From a virus: a stretch of DNA of 57,747 bases. Under the pieces are notes generated by a model, which saw only the letters and a program-made list of their open reading frames with translations, had not been told where the DNA came from and did not search any database. The stretch lies in the IMG/VR virus record IMGVR_UViG_3300044646_000955, positions 1-57,747 of that record; one strand, written 5' to 3'. The translations under genes and the position numbers were made by a program. Below, piece by piece: positions 14,395 to 22,084 of this stretch; position 1 is the first letter of the stretch, and each line of letters begins with the position of its first letter.

Positions 14395-14703
14395 TCAGCG
14401 GTTGAGTTCGTCAAACTCATCCCGAGCGGCATTGCACACCGCTGCGAACTGCTCGCACCGGAACTCCAGCACCGAGGCGGCGAAGCGCCGCTCGGCGGCG
14501 GCCTGCTCCCGCTTGCCGAGCCAGTGGTTGAGGTCCTCGTCGGACCAGAGGTTGACTTCCTTCGCCACGAGGGCGTGGATGTCGGCCTGGCGCTTGATCG
14601 CCAGGTCGAGGCCCGCCTGGGCCTCCTGCTTGGCGGCGAACGCCGCATCGCATGCCGCCAGGGCGGCGTCGATGGAGTGGAACTTCTTGGTGGTGTTTGC
14701 CAT
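14395..14703 (-). CDS. Leaderless helical protein, unknown (102 aa)
   Basis: ATG 14703 is 6 nt after a class-2 -10 box. MANTTKKFHSIDAALAACDA is followed by long Ala/Glu/Arg helices (KREQAAAERRFAASVLEFRC), so a coiled coil is likely. No family recognised. Confidence 0.75.
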   Translation of the reverse strand: MANTTKKFHSIDAALAACDAAFAAKQEAQAGLDLAIKRQADIHALVAKEVNLWSDEDLNHWLGKREQAAAERRFAASVLEFRCEQFAAVCNAARDEFDELNR

Positions 14704-14709
14704 GTCCGT

Positions 14710-14739
14710 ACGGTACCACGGTTCCCTAACGGGCGTCAA
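14710..14739 (-). promoter_or_regulatory. Cassette promoter (class 2) for gene at 14703
   Basis: TTGACG (14739-14734), spacer with GTTAGGGAACCGTGG, -10 TACCGT (14715-14710), ATG 6 nt downstream. It lies back to back with the + promoter at 14785. Confidence 0.7.
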
Positions 14740-14784
14740 GCCGGAGAGGCGGAAAATTCCTAGAAACTTTTCCTGCTCCCCGTG

Positions 14785-14812
14785 TTGACGCTGTTCCGGG
14801 TTCATGTATACT
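14785..14812 (+). promoter_or_regulatory. Cassette promoter (class 1) for gene at 14819
   Basis: TTGACG (14785-14790), spacer with GTTCCGGGTTCATG, TATACT (14807-14812), ATG at 14819. Confidence 0.82.
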
Positions 14813-14818
14813 AGGGAC

Positions 14819-15118
14819 ATGAGCACGACGATCAAACACATCGACACCTTCAACGCCCTCATCCCGGCCAACTGGGAACTCGGGATTCGCGACCGGCGCT
14901 ACTCCGCCGAGCGAGTCACCTTCAAGATCGGGGCGTACCACGCGACGGCATGGGTGGACGTGCGGATGACCGCAGACGACCTCTACGCCGTGGAGATCTA
15001 CAAGGTCCGCAGCGGGAAGCGGACGATCCTCGTGACGATCGACGGCGTGTACGCCGATCGGCTCGCTTCGGCGCTCATCGATGCGTGGTGCGCGATCTGC
15101 GACGCGAAGGGATGGTGA
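14819..15118 (+). CDS. Leaderless protein, unknown (99 aa)
   Basis: ATG 14819 is 6 nt after TATACT. The product MSTTIKHIDTFNALIPANWE... has alternating strands (RVTFKIGAYHATAWVDVRMT, YAVEIYKVRSGKRTILVTID) and a C-terminal helix, a small alpha/beta fold. No family recognised. A terminator follows within 5 bp. Confidence 0.78.
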   Translation: MSTTIKHIDTFNALIPANWELGIRDRRYSAERVTFKIGAYHATAWVDVRMTADDLYAVEIYKVRSGKRTILVTIDGVYADRLASALIDAWCAICDAKGW

Positions 15119-15123
15119 GTAGC

Positions 15124-15159
15124 GAGGTGGTCCCGAGGTTCAACTCTCGGGACCACCTC
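15124..15159 (+). terminator. 14-bp terminator-like hairpin
   Basis: GAGGTGGTCCCGAG (15124-15137) pairs exactly with 15146-15159. It merges at its 3' end with the repeated motif CCTCGCGAATCTGCGGG (15156-15172). Confidence 0.7.
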
Positions 15160-15172
15160 GCGAATCTGCGGG
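15156..15172 (+). repeat. CCTCGCGAATCTGCGGG motif, copy 1
   Basis: This 17-bp sequence is found again inside the replication initiator gene (25297-25313) and inverted in the 49.7-kb intergenic region (49760-49744). A degenerate inverted half (CCCCGCAATCTTCG) follows here at about 15178-15191. Confidence 0.65.
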
Positions 15173-15220
15173 TACCTCCCCGCAATCTTCGACCAAGGGA
15201 AGAAAGGTTGGCCTTCCGGC

Positions 15221-15248
15221 TTGATGTTGTTCCGGATTCATGTATACT
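15221..15248 (+). promoter_or_regulatory. Cassette promoter (class 1) for gene at 15255
   Basis: TTGATG (15221-15226), spacer with GTTCCGGATTCATG, TATACT (15243-15248), ATG at 15255. Confidence 0.78.
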
Positions 15249-15254
15249 AGGGGC

Positions 15255-15428
15255 ATGGCAGAGAACACCACCACCAAGAAGGCCCGGTTCAGCGACATGA
15301 CGGATGCCCAGTTGCGGACGGCCTTCCACGGCTTGCTGCGCCGACCGTACATCGGCAAGTTTGATCACTCGATGCGGGAGTGCGACTTGATCGAGCAGGA
15401 GGCCCGCAAGCGTGGGATCCGGCTCTAA
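15255..15428 (+). CDS. Leaderless small protein, unknown (57 aa)
   Basis: ATG 15255 is 6 nt after TATACT. MAENTTTKKARFSDMTDAQL is followed by two short helices with RTAFHGLLRRPYIG and a basic end (EQEARKRGIRL). It could be a small DNA-binding helix bundle. No family recognised. Confidence 0.74.
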   Translation: MAENTTTKKARFSDMTDAQLRTAFHGLLRRPYIGKFDHSMRECDLIEQEARKRGIRL

Positions 15429-15445
15429 GGGCTAGGCGCCCGTCG

Positions 15446-15482
15446 CCCCACGGCCCCCGCTCGCAGGGAAGGGGTCGTGGGG
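15446..15482. terminator. Terminator between convergent genes
   Basis: CCCCACGGCCCC (15446-15457) pairs with GGGGTCGTGGGG (15471-15482) with one G-U pair. It separates the + gene ending at 15428 from the - gene ending at 15531. Confidence 0.65.
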
Positions 15483-15530
15483 AGGTCGCGCCACGAGCGT
15501 CTAACCCGGGAGGGCGCGTGCGACCTTACG

Positions 15531-15803
15531 CTAGTCGTCGGGCAGGCTAGCGAGGAGCCCCGCCACCGCCGACGCCGAGGGGACGGCGAGGACTAGGAGC
15601 GCCCAGGGGTTGTCGGCGTGGAACACGGCAAGGACGGCCGGGCCCGGAGCGACCCAGACGGATGAGCACCAGTCGCACCCCACGAGGTAACCGAGCCGGT
15701 CGAAGCGCGCCTGCACCCACTCTCGGGGAGCGTCGAGCAGCCGGTCGGTTGTGACGAGCCGTGTAAGGCGGAAGGTGGCGAGCGCGGCAAGGACCCAGAT
15801 CAT
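15531..15803 (-). CDS. DUF1360-like membrane protein
   Basis: This 90-residue protein begins MIWVLAALATFRLTRLVTTD and has the YLVGCDWCSSVWVA motif, the Cys-x2-Cys-x2-W/V signature of DUF1360 proteins. Predicted membrane segments lie at the N terminus, around the motif and near the C terminus (AVLAVFHADNPWALLVLAVP). It directly follows the large terminase gene (the start overlaps its stop). DUF1360 genes are common in Gram-positive bacteria and their phages; a role in membrane or envelope function at lysis is possible but unproven. Confidence 0.75.
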   Translation of the reverse strand: MIWVLAALATFRLTRLVTTDRLLDAPREWVQARFDRLGYLVGCDWCSSVWVAPGPAVLAVFHADNPWALLVLAVPSASAVAGLLASLPDD

Positions 15804-17203
15804 TAGAGCCTCCGTGATGCGACCGAGCTTACGGAGGCTCGCACCTGCGCGCCCGGGGAGAGGAGAGACGTGACGGCGTGGACGAGGGCGTCAATGCGGT
15901 CCGGGCTCCTCGCGTCAGACGGGACCCAGGTCGTCATCTGCTGCTCAAGGAGGGGCAGGAACCCGACGTGGTGGATCATCCCTCGCTCATACTGCGCCGA
16001 GATCGGTTCGGCGCGCGCCGCCTTGCTCGCTCGAGCGGTTACTTTCTCGATCCGCAGCCCCGGGTCAACGGCGGCGATGGTTGCGCGAGTCATGTCCCCG
16101 CCCTGGTTCGCCTCTACCACGACCCGCTCGGCGCGCCACTTGCGTGCCATGGCGGCGACCTGCTTGCCCCACGCCTCCGGGCGCCCGGCCATTGAGCCAT
16201 CCTCCAGGACGACGGCGTGATCCACCCCGGCTCGCCCATTGACCGGTCCAGCGGCTACCACGATCCCGCACTCGGCCGTCTCCCCCGGCGGGTCAACCGC
16301 CACGACGATTCGCCACGGGCGCCGGTCCGCGCGCACGGGGCGACCGGCAGCCGAGAGGTGAGCGTTGAGCGACTCCCACGGACGGGAGAGGTCGAAGCCG
16401 GAGAGGCGGTGCTCGTTGAGGATCTGGTCCGACCAGAGCGCCCCCTCAACGTCGTCCAGGAACTCGGCGTACAACTCCTGCCGCCCGAGCCTCGTGCCCT
16501 CGTAGCGGGACCGGATGTCCTCGATGAACCCTTGCGCTAGGTACCGCTGGTTGTCGAACGTCGACCCCGTTGTGGACACGGTGTCGGGACGCTCGGCCAA
16601 CTCTCGCAGCCAGGCGAGCGGCTTCGGCGTCCCGGTCACCATCGTCCACGGTCGCTCGCCGAGGCGGAGACCGAGCAGGAGGTTGTCGAGCATCTCCTTG
16701 CCCAGAGCCATAGAGGCGGGCTCGTCTATCCACGCCCATCCGTGCTGAGGGCCGCGAAGGCGCTCGGGTTCCTCTGCCGAGTAGGTAAAGGCGAGGGCGC
16801 CGTTCCTGAACGTGATGCGTCGCTTGGATGGCTCGTAGTCCGGCCGCTGGTCCTCGGGGAACACGGACATAATCCCCGACTCTCCCTCAACGATCACGTC
16901 ACGAACGTCTGCTGCCGTAGGGGCGACTAGAGCGATGCGACCTACCTGCTCGGTCATGAAGCGGCACGCCTCCGCCCCGGCGCGCGTCTTCCCTGCTCCT
17001 CGCCCGGCCCGGAACATCCATACTCGGAAGGACTCCCCCATCCCGGCCGGGATCGCCTGGTTAGGGCGAGCCCACACCTCCCAGAGGGTCAGGAACTCCT
17101 GCGCCTGCGCCGAGGTTAGGGACTCGACGCGAGCGGCGAGGCTCCCGTCGTCACGCCACCGGTCGATCCACGACCGGTTATCAGCCGTCAGCAGGAGCGG
17201 CAT
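15803..17203 (-). CDS. Terminase large subunit
   Basis: This 466-residue protein starts at ATG 17203 within the end of the small-subunit gene. The Walker A motif GRGAGKT is at residues 67-73, and the Walker B-like WAWIDEP is near residue 155. The nuclease domain opens with VVAVDPPGETAECGIVVAAG, whose Asp is the expected first metal ligand of the RNase H-like fold. It packages DNA into the prohead through the portal. The gene lies in one operon with the preQ0 genes. Confidence 0.93.
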   Translation of the reverse strand: MPLLLTADNRSWIDRWRDDGSLAARVESLTSAQAQEFLTLWEVWARPNQAIPAGMGESFRVWMFRAGRGAGKTRAGAEACRFMTEQVGRIALVAPTAADVRDVIVEGESGIMSVFPEDQRPDYEPSKRRITFRNGALAFTYSAEEPERLRGPQHGWAWIDEPASMALGKEMLDNLLLGLRLGERPWTMVTGTPKPLAWLRELAERPDTVSTTGSTFDNQRYLAQGFIEDIRSRYEGTRLGRQELYAEFLDDVEGALWSDQILNEHRLSGFDLSRPWESLNAHLSAAGRPVRADRRPWRIVVAVDPPGETAECGIVVAAGPVNGRAGVDHAVVLEDGSMAGRPEAWGKQVAAMARKWRAERVVVEANQGGDMTRATIAAVDPGLRIEKVTARASKAARAEPISAQYERGMIHHVGFLPLLEQQMTTWVPSDARSPDRIDALVHAVTSLLSPGAQVRASVSSVASRRL

Positions 17204-17615
17204 CGCCGTCCAGCCCGAGCACTTGCCGGAGCGTCTGCCGATGGTCTACCTCCACTTTGATCGGCTCTCCGGCATCGCCTGTGACCATCGTGCGTCGCCC
17301 CCACCGTTGCCAGGCGGTGCGTTCGAGGTACCAAGCCGCCGCCTGCCAGGTGCCATCGTTTGCCGCTTTCTGGATCAGCGCGACGTTACGAATCTCGGCG
17401 GCGCTTCTAGCGCTTTCTACGGCGTCCCTGAACTCCCGATACTTGGTATCGGAGTTTGGATCTTCGGCCATCTCAAGCCATCGGTAAAGCGTGGCCTTGC
17501 CGATGCCTGCGTATTGGGCAGCGATCTCAACGTAGTTTCCTGCTTGAATCGCCTGGACGATTCTATCTTGCGTCTCGGGTGTTAGTTTACTCGGTCTGCC
17601 CACCGGTCTAGCCAT
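17181..17615 (-). CDS. Terminase small subunit
   Basis: This 144-residue protein starts at ATG 17615, 2 bp after the FolE-fusion stop. Residues 1-60 (RPSKLTPETQDRIVQAIQAG, then GIGKATLYRWLEMAEDPNSD) form a helix-turn-helix typical of small terminase subunits. The C-terminal part (VALIQKAANDGTWQAAAWYL, ERTAWQRWGRR) matches the conserved oligomerisation/C-terminal region. It recognises phage DNA for packaging. Immediately upstream of TerL. Confidence 0.9.
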   Translation of the reverse strand: MARPVGRPSKLTPETQDRIVQAIQAGNYVEIAAQYAGIGKATLYRWLEMAEDPNSDTKYREFRDAVESARSAAEIRNVALIQKAANDGTWQAAAWYLERTAWQRWGRRTMVTGDAGEPIKVEVDHRQTLRQVLGLDGDAAPADG

Positions 17616-17619
17616 CTAT

Positions 17620-18516
17620 TCATTCCGCCAGTTTGAGAAACTCATTGCGAGCTTCCAGGTTGGTCCTTAGAACGCCAGTCATGCGGGAGGTAACCATCTC
17701 TGCCGCTTTGCCGATTCCCCGCAAAGACATGCACGTATGATTAGCCTTGATTACAACGCCCACGCCAATAACGTCCAGATGGTCCTCTATCGCCTTAGCG
17801 ATCTGATCGGTTAGGCGCTCCTGCACTTGAAGGCGTCGGGCGTAGGCCTCCACGAGACGAGCGAGCTTCGAGAGTCCGACTACCTTGCCGTCGGGGGCTG
17901 GGACGTACCCCACGGTAGCGGTGCCGATGAACGGCAGCATATGATGCTCGCACAGGCTCGCGAACGGGACGCTACGCAGCACGATCATCTGATCGTGCCC
18001 AACCTCGAACGTCGTGCCGAGGATGCTTGCCGGGTCACGTTCGTAGCCAGACGTAAGCTCCCTTAGAGCCTTGATCACGCGCTTGGGCGTGTCGCGCAAT
18101 CCATCACGAGTTGGGTCCTCCCCGATGTGCTGGATGAGCCGCAGAACTGCGTCCGTGGGGTCACCGTCGTTCTTCTCCCACGGAAACGTCAGCCACCCAT
18201 CGACAAGGGTGGCGTTAGGGGCGAAACCGGCAGGAGCGATCGGCTTCCGGTACAGGGCGTCACAGTGGAAGCCTCGCATCACGTAACGGTTCATGGTGGT
18301 GCCGGTGTCTACGAGATCGTCAACGACGAGCGTCCTGCCCGGCTCTGGCGTGTCGGCAAGGGGAAGGCCAAGGCGTTCAGCGACCAGCACAGCAACGGGA
18401 GCGCCCCCCGTTGGGATCCCGTAGACGCTAGACAGAGCGCTACCGGCGTTGCGTTCCGCCACTCGGTGCGCCTCGTGCTGGATGTCTGCCCAGGAGAGCC
18501 TAATAACGGTGGTCAC
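17620..18516 (-). CDS. folE: Phosphoribosyltransferase - GTP cyclohydrolase I fusion
   Basis: GTG 18516 overlaps the QueE stop by one base, giving 298 residues. Residues 1-115 are a type I phosphoribosyltransferase domain with the PRPP loop [13 protein letters not shown] at 62-74. Residues 120-298 are a complete FolE domain. Its zinc ligands C189, H192 and C262 lie in [10 protein letters not shown] and NHTCMSLRG, and the ERLTDQIA segment is present. FolE converts GTP to dihydroneopterin triphosphate, the first step toward preQ0. The PRT half may salvage or activate a base or nucleotide for the same pathway, but its substrate is unknown. The fusion suggests metabolic coupling. Confidence 0.9.
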   Translation of the reverse strand: MTTVIRLSWADIQHEAHRVAERNAGSALSSVYGIPTGGAPVAVLVAERLGLPLADTPEPGRTLVVDDLVDTGTTMNRYVMRGFHCDALYRKPIAPAGFAPNATLVDGWLTFPWEKNDGDPTDAVLRLIQHIGEDPTRDGLRDTPKRVIKALRELTSGYERDPASILGTTFEVGHDQMIVLRSVPFASLCEHHMLPFIGTATVGYVPAPDGKVVGLSKLARLVEAYARRLQVQERLTDQIAKAIEDHLDVIGVGVVIKANHTCMSLRGIGKAAEMVTSRMTGVLRTNLEARNEFLKLAE

Positions 18517-19271
18517 TAGATTCCTCGTTGATCGTTGAAAGTAAGGGCGTGTAGGCGCACGCAGAGATTCCACCCACGACGGGCGCAGAGCATGAACAGG
18601 TCCGGGAGTGCGGCAAGGATTGAGGAGCGCGTTGTGCCTTGCGGCATCAACCAAACGCGTTCGGGTGGGCAAGCGGCAAGGTCAACAACCTTGTGAACCT
18701 CATCGAGATCGTGTTCCGACTCCACCACGAACTTCAATGATGCCCCGTACTCGACCAACCGACGGAGCACGTCGGGGCGGATGCGACGATCGTAAGGGAT
18801 CCCGGAGTTGGCAAGCTTCGGGGAGCAGTTGATCTGCGGTGGATCATCCCGGAGCGCCTCGGGAAGATCCAGGGTGCCGTTAGTCTCAACCTCAACGTGC
18901 CAGCCCGAGCTTCGCAAGGCGCCCACAAGGGAGGCAAAGGCGTTGGCCTGGACCATCGGCTCGCCTCCGGTAACGATGACCCTACGAACCTCTTGTGGGG
19001 CGTCTCGGTGTAGGCGGTTGAGGATCTCGTCAACTGCGACTCTTGACAGTTCCTTGGTGCGGTCATAAGCGACGCCGTTCTTACCACTCCAGTCCCACGT
19101 ATAAGGAGTGTCGCACCACGAGCAGTCAAGGTTGCAAAGACCGAGGCGCACAAACATCGCCGGGCGACCCGCCGACGGGCCTTCGCCTTGAATCGTTGGT
19201 CCGAACACTTCACTGACAGAAAGCCAGGTCGAGGTCGGCGCAGGGGTTAGCGGTAGACGGTCGCCGTGCAT
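18516..19271 (-). CDS. queE: 7-carboxy-7-deazaguanine synthase (radical SAM)
   Basis: This 251-residue protein has the radical-SAM cluster C46-x3-C50-x2-C53 (CNLDCSWC) after [15 protein letters not shown], the QueE hallmark for substrate/SAM binding. [11 protein letters not shown] supplies the GGEP motif. QueE rearranges 6-carboxytetrahydropterin to 7-carboxy-7-deazaguanine. The start overlaps the QueD gene by 25 bp. It is part of the QueC-QueD-QueE-FolE run that makes preQ0 for DNA modification. Confidence 0.92.
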   Translation of the reverse strand: MHGDRLPLTPAPTSTWLSVSEVFGPTIQGEGPSAGRPAMFVRLGLCNLDCSWCDTPYTWDWSGKNGVAYDRTKELSRVAVDEILNRLHRDAPQEVRRVIVTGGEPMVQANAFASLVGALRSSGWHVEVETNGTLDLPEALRDDPPQINCSPKLANSGIPYDRRIRPDVLRRLVEYGASLKFVVESEHDLDEVHKVVDLAACPPERVWLMPQGTTRSSILAALPDLFMLCARRGWNLCVRLHALTFNDQRGI

Positions 19272-19663
19272 GAGGCGGTCTCCTCCACGTCAACCCGTAT
19301 GACCGCGAGTGGCGCAAGCAGGATCGCTAGGCGCTCAGCAGCCAGGGCGGCAAGATTCTCGGCGGTCGGCTGAACAGGAAGTACGACGACTCCGGGCAAG
19401 CCGATCATCTGTTCAATGAGTGGATCGTCTTCTCCCAGGAGCAGTCGGTGGTCCCACTCGTCGTGGACCTCGGCGAGCGCGGCCTTGACTCGGGCGAAGT
19501 CGATGACCATGCCGTGCTCTGGGCCGTCGTCGGCGATGATGGGGCCTTCCACTTCAACGGTGACTCGGTAGCGATGACCGTGCAGGTGGCGACACTTCGA
19601 CTCGTGTCGGGCTACTCGATGCCCGGCGTCGATGTCTACGTGCCTACGAACGGTCGCTCTCAT
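19247..19663 (-). CDS. queD: 6-carboxy-5,6,7,8-tetrahydropterin synthase
   Basis: This 138-residue protein has DIDAGHRV (zinc His15), CRHLHGHRY (catalytic Cys24, zinc His28 and His30), MVIDFARVK and PTAENLAALA, all diagnostic of the QueD/PTPS family. It converts dihydroneopterin triphosphate from FolE to carboxytetrahydropterin. The start overlaps the QueC stop by 4 bp (ATGA). Confidence 0.92.
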   Translation of the reverse strand: MRATVRRHVDIDAGHRVARHESKCRHLHGHRYRVTVEVEGPIIADDGPEHGMVIDFARVKAALAEVHDEWDHRLLLGEDDPLIEQMIGLPGVVVLPVQPTAENLAALAAERLAILLAPLAVIRVDVEETASCTATVYR

Positions 19664-20355
19664 GCCCCGACCTTCGTTCGCCAGAACTCGGCGTCCACGT
19701 AGTCGGTCGGATCAACAACACCGGCAAGGTGGAACGCTTCTGCTCGCTCTACACACGTCCCGCACCTACCGCAGTGGCGGTCGCCTCCCTTGTAGCAACT
19801 CCACGTCTCAGTCCAGGGGACTCTAAGTCGGTCCCCCTCGCCTGCGATCCACGCCTTATCCCGATGGACGAACGGAGCGATCACGCCTCTGAAGTCCTTG
19901 CCGAACGTCACGTTGCCGATGAGGCAGGCGGCGTTGACGGACGCTACGAACTCCGGTCGGCAGTCGGGGTAGATGAAGTGATCCCCGCCGTGGACTCCAG
20001 TTGCGACGTACTGCGCTCCTTCGGACACGGCGACCGAGCAGGCGATCGACAGCATCATCATGTTCCGGTTCGGGACCACGGTCGCTCGCATCGTCTGCTC
20101 CGCATAGTGGCCGTCCGGCACGTCGAGATCCGAGGTGAGCGAGGACGAGGCGATAAGTTTCGTGATGCTCGATAGGTCGGCGACCGAGTGTCTCGCTCCG
20201 AGGCGCTTCGCGCAGCGAGCCGCGTAGTCAAGTTCCTTGCGGTGCCGTTGCCCGTAGTCGACGGAAAGGAGATGAAGGCCGAAGTCCTGCTCTGCTAGGT
20301 GGTGGGCCAGCGTAACGCTGTCCATACCGCCCGACACGATCGCAACTACTCGCAC
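19660..20355 (-). CDS. queC: 7-cyano-7-deazaguanine (preQ0) synthase
   Basis: GTG 20355 lies one base after the DpdA stop, with AGGAAA upstream; a longer in-frame start (ATG 20385) would overlap DpdA and is less likely. Near the N terminus VSGGMDS is the ATP pyrophosphatase loop. Near the C terminus the Cys cluster (SCYKGG, HCGRCGTC) is the QueC zinc site. It makes preQ0 from carboxydeazaguanine with ATP and ammonia. About 231 residues, normal for the family. Confidence 0.92.
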   Translation of the reverse strand: MRVVAIVSGGMDSVTLAHHLAEQDFGLHLLSVDYGQRHRKELDYAARCAKRLGARHSVADLSSITKLIASSSLTSDLDVPDGHYAEQTMRATVVPNRNMMMLSIACSVAVSEGAQYVATGVHGGDHFIYPDCRPEFVASVNAACLIGNVTFGKDFRGVIAPFVHRDKAWIAGEGDRLRVPWTETWSCYKGGDRHCGRCGTCVERAEAFHLAGVVDPTDYVDAEFWRTKVGA

Positions 20356-20356
20356 G

Positions 20357-21265
20357 TTATGTTTCCTGTCTCTTCGCAACGACATCTACGAGGTTGTCAA
20401 TACTTCCTTCAGCTAGGAAGATATGCGGAACGGAAGCAGCATCGATTCCCTCTTTCGCCGATCCGAGGGCCAGGTAAAGATGAGTGCCATGCGAGCTATC
20501 GGCGCTGCTCGATCGGAGGGTTATCTGCCCGTGGAGATGCCGCAGAAAGCCTTCGTAGTTGATCCACGCCTTTGCCGACATCTTTACCGCAATACGCCTG
20601 TTATAGAGAGAGCGATCGAGAAGCTGTTCCGGCTGCGCGCCATGCTCGCGAATAAGTTGAGCGTGTTGGTAGACGCTAGTGCGATCCCATAGCGTCACGC
20701 CGACGAACTTCTTTGATGCTGCATCCCATAACGCTATATGCCCATAACGAAAGGCTGCCCCCCAGGAGGATGAATCCACTGAGTACCAGGGAAAGTTTCG
20801 GAGGTATTCGTGTCTAGTCTGTCCGAAACCGTGAAACTTCGCATCGTAACGATCCGCGATTCTGAAACAACGCACTAACCACGGCCCGAGGTTTGCCGTT
20901 CGGTATGGGACCATCCCGCCTAGGGCAATATAAGGATATTCCTCGCACAATGCCTCAAGAGTCTTCCATGAGGACCCGACATGAAACACGGGCAAGGGGT
21001 TGAGCCCAAGTCGTTCAAGGCTACGCTGATTACGAGACGTTGCGGCTTCGTCACCGATAACGTCGAGGTTGGAATAAGGTGCCAGCACTCCCCGCCACTT
21101 GCGAATCCACTCTGCGTATTCTTCTAGAATAATTGTTGATCCCTGCGATGCTGCGCTAAAGGCCCCTGAATCACCAAAGACTTTTACGCCGAGAGATGCT
21201 GCCGTAGTGATCTTAGATAGATCGCCCTTACGAAAGTAATGATACGAGGTAAGGAACTTATACAT
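20357..21265 (-). CDS. dpdA: DNA 7-deazaguanine transglycosylase-like protein DpdA
   Basis: This 302-residue protein is of the tRNA-guanine transglycosylase superfamily, phage DpdA type. FGDSGAFSAA at residues 30-39 carries the nucleophile-like Asp. SNLDVIGD (65-72), HVGSSW (95-100), IALGGMVPY (113-121) and FHGFGQT (144-150) follow in the family order. Family members exchange guanine in DNA for preQ0 or a derivative. The gene is visibly more AT-rich than its neighbours (20.4-21.5 kb), which suggests recent transfer. It overlaps the ParB-like gene by 8 bp and abuts queC. Confidence 0.9.
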   Translation of the reverse strand: MYKFLTSYHYFRKGDLSKITTAASLGVKVFGDSGAFSAASQGSTIILEEYAEWIRKWRGVLAPYSNLDVIGDEAATSRNQRSLERLGLNPLPVFHVGSSWKTLEALCEEYPYIALGGMVPYRTANLGPWLVRCFRIADRYDAKFHGFGQTRHEYLRNFPWYSVDSSSWGAAFRYGHIALWDAASKKFVGVTLWDRTSVYQHAQLIREHGAQPEQLLDRSLYNRRIAVKMSAKAWINYEGFLRHLHGQITLRSSSADSSHGTHLYLALGSAKEGIDAASVPHIFLAEGSIDNLVDVVAKRQET

Positions 21266-21884
21266 CCATGAGACGATCTAGGATGTGGTTTACGAACGCC
21301 TCGTCGTTATCCCCACTCGCATCTCCATCGATGCTCTTTCGATAGTTTGACCAGCGTTGTTCCACTTCGCGACGTACTAGCAACTTGATCACTGCTAGTT
21401 TCTCGCTGGGCATATCTTCATCTGATTCCCCGTAAACGCCAGCAAGAGCATCGAGTGAAGGAACTTCATATCGTTTGATGAGATCCGCTATGAAGCTCTC
21501 TTCGTAACCCGTTGTGTTCAATAGATCCGGGTCCACGGCGACGGTCTGTAGCAACTCGATTAGTTCGATATCGTCGTATCCACCCAGATCGCCCGTGCGG
21601 TTATCAGCCAGCGCGAACGCCTTAGCGGTCAGTTCGTCGTCGTCGGTCCACACTACGGCGATGTGGGACCAGCCGAGCCGCTGCGCCGCCTTGAGCTGAT
21701 GGTTGCCCGCGATGACGGTGCCGTCGCGCTGGGCCACGATGGGCTTCCGCTGCCCGAACCGCTCGTAGCTGCGCTTCACCGCCTCAACGTCACCCCGCCT
21801 CGGATTCCCGGGGAAGGGGCTGAGCAGGTCGAGCGGTGTCGCTAGGGGGCGAAGATCCTCGGCGATGTAACTAAGGTCGCTCAT
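21258..21884 (-). CDS. ParB-domain protein beside dpdA
   Basis: This 208-residue protein starts at ATG 21884. Residues 8-100 are a ParB/Sulfiredoxin-like domain: LATPLDLLSPFPGNPRRGDV, then VKRSYERFGQRKPIVAQRDG and VIAGNHQLKAAQRLGWSHIA. The C-terminal half is AT-rich and helical with no clear motif. ParB-like proteins recur beside phage base-modification genes, and a ParB-like DpdB works with DpdA in bacterial dpd clusters. A role as a modification cofactor or NTPase is therefore plausible. A partition role is less likely because no ParA is present. Confidence 0.82.
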   Translation of the reverse strand: MSDLSYIAEDLRPLATPLDLLSPFPGNPRRGDVEAVKRSYERFGQRKPIVAQRDGTVIAGNHQLKAAQRLGWSHIAVVWTDDDELTAKAFALADNRTGDLGGYDDIELIELLQTVAVDPDLLNTTGYEESFIADLIKRYEVPSLDALAGVYGESDEDMPSEKLAVIKLLVRREVEQRWSNYRKSIDGDASGDNDEAFVNHILDRLMDV

Positions 21885-21898
21885 CGTTCGCCAGCTTA

Positions 21899-22084
21899 CT
21901 ACTCGGGTCGCATTGCACAGGCGCAGAACGCGCACCGGCCGTTCGACTGGAGGCTATGTGAGCAGTTCCGATCGGCCGTGCCGGGGGCATGGGTGGGGCA
22001 GTACCAGCGGCCGTCTACGAAGAGCCGCACTGATCGCTCGGACTTGGCTCGGCATCCGCCCTTGACGGCGCATCCGTGGTTCAT
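21899..22084 (-). CDS. Small Cys-rich protein (61 aa)
   Basis: ATG 22084 overlaps the dioxygenase stop (ATGA). The product has CAVKGGCRAKSERSV, WYCPTHAP and CSHSLQSNGRCAFCACAM, giving eight cysteines plus histidines in a pattern compatible with two zinc sites. It is co-translated with the TET-like gene. It might target the modification enzymes to DNA, but this is only inferred from position. Confidence 0.72.
   Translation of the reverse strand: MNHGCAVKGGCRAKSERSVRLFVDGRWYCPTHAPGTADRNCSHSLQSNGRCAFCACAMRPE

Noticed and set aside
15069-15428. CRISPR array or tRNA near hairpins such as GGTTCAACTCTCGGG
   Set aside because: The GTTCAA is the loop of a simple terminator hairpin, not a T-arm; no acceptor or anticodon stems exist. 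No regular repeat-spacer array was seen anywhere.
21258-21884. ParA/ParB partition system
   Set aside because: No ParA-like gene or centromere repeats were seen. The ParB-like gene overlaps dpdA and fits a modification partner better.
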